From JBBREP01 sp036501845 (lineage in GTDB: Bacteria; Actinomycetota; Acidimicrobiia; IMCC26256; PALSA-610), in assembly GCA_036501845.1 (NCBI GenBank), contig DASXZO010000132.1, forward strand, positions 1 through 20,899: a stretch of DNA of 20,899 bases. Direction: 5' to 3'. Positions within the stretch are counted from its first letter, which is position 1. Every line of letters begins with the position of its first letter. A program made the translations under genes and the position numbers. Positions 18,347 to 20,899 of this stretch are shown piece after piece. The notes under the pieces were generated by a model, which saw only the letters and a program-made list of their open reading frames with translations, was not told the DNA's origin and ran no database searches.

Positions 18347-20812
18347 ATGATGCGACGCCGGGCGGCGTTTGCGTTCGTTGCGGTGGCGGTCACGGCGCTC
18401 GGCGCGGCGACCTCCGTCGTGCCGGAATCGGGAGCGTCGTCGAGCGCGACACACCCCACGATCACCGCGAATGTGGCGGAAATCACCGCCACCGGCGTGA
18501 CGTGCGCGCAGTTCGCCGGTGGGTCGGTGCCCGCGCTCGCCAAGATGTTCTACGCCACAACGCCGTCGCACACGGTGGTGGCACCGGCCCGGCCGCGGTT
18601 CATGTACTGGGCGCGCATCCCCGCACTCGGCAAGAACCAGAAACTCGCGATCACCGAATCGACGAGCGAGACCAGCCGGCCGTTCACGGTCGCAACCGGC
18701 GCGGTGTACACGTCGAGTTGCAAAGCGGTGTCGGCGGCGATTCAGCGGTCGGGTGCCACCACCAACCTCAGCTTCAACGGGTCGCCGTCGGGTGGCTCCC
18801 TCTACGTGCAACTCACCGACGCAACCGCGGCGGTCAACGGTGAGGCCGCGCCCACGCCCAACGTCACGGTCCGGTACCTGTTCAAGACCACCTACGACAG
18901 CGCCGAGGTCGACCTCACCGGAACCGCTCCCACTTCCACCATCGCGACGCCCGCGGCCAACGCGATCTACGACTCGGCCGGCGTCTACGACAACACGTGG
19001 ACCGGCACGCTCGCGGGCACTGCCACACCGGGATCCGCCTCGGCGGTGGCCAATGTGAAGGTGTCGGTGCGCCAGAGCGCCAGCGGCGACTACTGGAACG
19101 GATCGTCGTTCTCGAGCACCAGCGAGAGGCTGTTCACCGCGCTGGGTACCACGTCGTGGTCCGAGCCGTTCGCGCTGTCGAATTTCCCCGCAGGCGGGGC
19201 GTACGTGGTGCACGTGGTTGCGACGAACCGCGCGTCCGGCACGGCCAACACCACCAACAGCGCGTCACAGACGTTCTTTGTCGACGAGAATCCCGCCGAC
19301 ACGGTGTACGTGAGCGCGTCGGGCAACGACGGAAACGACGGCATCACGCCCGCGACACCTGTCGCGACCCTTGACAGCGCGCTCCAGATTGCCAAGACCA
19401 ACGGCCGCTCTCGGATCGTCCTCGGCAACGGCAGCTCGTTCGGCGGCACCGACATGACCGGTTCGAACTACGCGGGCAACGAGACCATCCGTGGCGGATT
19501 CGACTCGAGCACGTGGTTGCATGCGCCTACGAGCAATACGTCGACGTTGAGCGCGCCCGGCGCCGCGATCACGGTGGACGGCATTGCGGGCGTGACCTTC
19601 GAGCAAGTGTCGATCACTGCGACGAACTCCGGTCTGGCCGCGGGCGCCAGCACCTACGGCGTGCTGGCGATCAACGGCGCCGACGTCACGCTGAACAAGG
19701 CAACGGTCAGCGCACAAGCCGGCGTCGCCGGGGCTGTAGGCACGCACAGCGACGTTCCCGCTATGGGCGGTGCCGACGGCACCTTCGGCGGCGTTGGCTG
19801 CGACATGTGCTCGAGTACCGGCGGGCCCGGCGGTCCGACCGCCTCAGCCGGAGGCGCGGGCGGCAACGACGTAGGTGAGACCGACGGCCAGAATGGCACC
19901 AACGGTGCGGACGCGGCGCCCGGCATCTTTGGCGGGAGCGGCGGCAGCGGTGGCTGTGCGGGCTACTACGGCGGCTGCTTCGGCGGGTCCGGGAACGCGG
20001 GCAGTGCGGGTTCTGGCGGCGAGGGTGCCATAGGAGGCGAGACCACGGACAGCGCCTACGGGTCGACGTTCGACAACACGAACGGCGACGGCAACAACGC
20101 CCCGGCCGGATCCGATGGTTCCGGCGGTGGCGGTGGCGGTGCGGGCGGCGCGGGTTGTACGGGTTCGTCGTGTAGCGGTGACTGGTTGAGCGGCGGAGGC
20201 GGAGGCGGCGGAGGCGGAGGCGGGACCGGCGGCGCCGGCGGTGGTGGCGGCATCGGCGGCGGCGGATCCTTCGGGGTGTACTCGTTCGACAGCACCGTCA
20301 CGATCGACGCATGCTCCACGGGCTGCACCACGATTGCCGCGAGCAACGGCGGCGCCGGTGGGAACGGGGGCGACGGTCAGACGGGAGGCCCGGGCGGGTT
20401 CGGCGGCATGGGGGGTGCCGGCAACTGCACGGAGGACTGCGCCAATCTCGCCGGAGCCGGCGGTCCAGGTGGCGCCCCGGGCGTCGCCGACGCGGGCGGG
20501 AGCAACGGCACCAACGGCGACTCCGGTGGTGGCTGCTGCAACGGCAGCGGTGGCAGCGCCGGTGGCGGTGGCGGTGGCGGTGGCGGCGGCGGTGGCGGCG
20601 GAGGAGGAGGCGGCGGCGGCGGCGCCTCCGGCGGACCGAGCATCGGCGCGCTCACCGCGGGCAGCGGCGCGATCAGCACCTTGAACGCGGCGCAGATCAC
20701 CGTCGGCACGGGCGGGGAGTCCGGTACCGGCGGCATAGGGGGTGGCCGCTCCGGCATCACGGGTGGTATGGGATTCCCGGGCCAAGCCGCGGCCAGCAAA
20801 ACCGTGGACTGA
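18347..20812 (+). CDS. Secreted protein: Ig-like domain, beta-helix segments and Cys-containing Gly-rich region
   Basis: Predicted exported protein of 821 residues. The N-terminus MMRRRAAFAFVAVAVTALGAA is a Sec-type signal peptide, probably cleaved between residues 25 and 35. Residues 35-195 are an unassigned beta-rich domain with two Cys (C53, C125). Residues 197-313 resemble a bacterial Ig-like domain. Residues 320-335 (VYVSASGNDGNDGITP) match the start of DUF1565-type right-handed beta-helices, followed by IRGGFD (381-386). From about 474 to the end the chain is dominated by Gly-Gly-X runs, broken by two further helix-rung-like segments at 639 and 762. Six close Cys pairs lie at 485/488, 537/544, 604/609, 656/660, 694/698 and 730/731. 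No sortase motif or terminal membrane anchor is seen. The frame opens at a TTG at 18269, but the ATG at 18347 begins the signal peptide. A role in adhesion or surface coating is inference only. Confidence 0.8.
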   Translation: MMRRRAAFAFVAVAVTALGAATSVVPESGASSSATHPTITANVAEITATGVTCAQFAGGSVPALAKMFYATTPSHTVVAPARPRFMYWARIPALGKNQKLAITESTSETSRPFTVATGAVYTSSCKAVSAAIQRSGATTNLSFNGSPSGGSLYVQLTDATAAVNGEAAPTPNVTVRYLFKTTYDSAEVDLTGTAPTSTIATPAANAIYDSAGVYDNTWTGTLAGTATPGSASAVANVKVSVRQSASGDYWNGSSFSSTSERLFTALGTTSWSEPFALSNFPAGGAYVVHVVATNRASGTANTTNSASQTFFVDENPADTVYVSASGNDGNDGITPATPVATLDSALQIAKTNGRSRIVLGNGSSFGGTDMTGSNYAGNETIRGGFDSSTWLHAPTSNTSTLSAPGAAITVDGIAGVTFEQVSITATNSGLAAGASTYGVLAINGADVTLNKATVSAQAGVAGAVGTHSDVPAMGGADGTFGGVGCDMCSSTGGPGGPTASAGGAGGNDVGETDGQNGTNGADAAPGIFGGSGGSGGCAGYYGGCFGGSGNAGSAGSGGEGAIGGETTDSAYGSTFDNTNGDGNNAPAGSDGSGGGGGGAGGAGCTGSSCSGDWLSGGGGGGGGGGGTGGAGGGGGIGGGGSFGVYSFDSTVTIDACSTGCTTIAASNGGAGGNGGDGQTGGPGGFGGMGGAGNCTEDCANLAGAGGPGGAPGVADAGGSNGTNGDSGGGCCNGSGGSAGGGGGGGGGGGGGGGGGGGGGASGGPSIGALTAGSGAISTLNAAQITVGTGGESGTGGIGGGRSGITGGMGFPGQAAASKTVD
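20561..20623 (+). repeat. GGN trinucleotide tract encoding 21 consecutive glycines
   Basis: Sixty-three bases of uninterrupted GGN codons (GGT, GGC and GGA mixed) encode Gly residues 739-759 of the secreted protein. The mixed third bases argue against very recent expansion by slippage, but the tract remains a plausible site of length variation and of assembly error. Confidence 0.85.
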
Positions 20813-20842
20813 CCGCCTGGCACGGACCTCAGGCCAGGGCGG
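20813..20842. terminator. Weak hairpin between convergent genes
   Basis: CCGCCTGGC (20813-20821) pairs with GCCAGG plus CGG (20833-20842), leaving one bulged G and an 11-base loop. It follows the stop of the Gly-rich gene directly and overlaps the last codons of the opposing gene. No U-run is present, so intrinsic termination is doubtful. Confidence 0.25.
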
Positions 20843-20899
20843 GCCACAGGTCGCGGTGCGCATCCTCGTAGTCGGCAAGGATCGCCTCGGCCGCCCGCG
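20829..20899 (-). CDS. 3' end of an unidentified gene, partial
   Basis: The minus strand has an open frame from the window edge to a TGA at 20829-20831, giving a 22-residue C-terminus: RAAEAILADYEDAHRDLWP and then ALA. Its composition (Ala, Glu, Asp, aromatic residues, regular helix pattern) looks like a real protein end rather than a random GC-rich frame. It converges on the Gly-rich gene with only 16 bases between the stops. The fragment is too short to assign a family. Confidence 0.5.
   Translation of the reverse strand, partial: RAAEAILADYEDAHRDLWPALA

Noticed and set aside
19844..20878. Long minus-strand frames opposite the Gly-rich protein
   Set aside because: Reverse reading of GGN codons gives Pro, Ala or Arg runs; the signal peptide, Ig-like and beta-helix motifs lie on the plus strand.

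Overview
This window is about 20.9 kb of strongly G+C-rich DNA, estimated by eye. Many starts are GTG, most neighbouring genes overlap by 1 or 4 bases, and two genes look leaderless. Together with the canonical 14-gene nuoA-to-nuoN order and a NuoG that keeps the N7 cluster ligands, this points to an actinobacterium. The style resembles Acidimicrobiia or an uncultured relative, but that rank is a guess made without a database search.

Layout. Positions 1-15523 on the minus strand hold a complex I (proton-pumping NADH:quinone oxidoreductase) operon. It reads from nuoA at 15523 down to nuoN, which is cut by the left window edge. All 14 subunits are present in the order A-B-C-D-E-F-G-H-I-J-K-L-M-N, and the expected Fe-S and FMN motifs of NuoB, E, F, G and I are visible. 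Positions 15524-15974 are a 451-base intergenic region. It carries a nuoA ribosome binding site, a weak promoter candidate and a minus-strand intrinsic terminator. Upstream of the terminator lies a block of strong inverted repeats that I read as a structured non-coding RNA or leader of unknown family. On the plus strand, 15975-17417 encodes an acyl-CoA synthetase. It converges on, and overlaps by 53 bases, a minus-strand gene for a seven-helix membrane protein of unknown function (17365-18180). Divergent from that, 18347-20812 encodes a secreted protein with an Ig-like domain, beta-helix-like segments and a long Gly-rich region with six Cys pairs. The last 71 bases hold the 3' end of a minus-strand gene.

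How the genes work together. The nuo genes form one machine. NuoE, F and G are the NADH-oxidising module, NuoB, C, D and I the quinone-reducing connection, and NuoA, H, J, K, L, M and N the membrane proton-pumping arm. The acyl-CoA synthetase would feed fatty-acid activation and could indirectly supply NADH, but nothing shows co-regulation. The right-hand genes look like unrelated envelope or surface functions.

The most interesting parts are the structured RNA candidate upstream of nuoA and the beta-helix/Gly-rich secreted protein. I see no CRISPR array, transposase, tRNA or rRNA.
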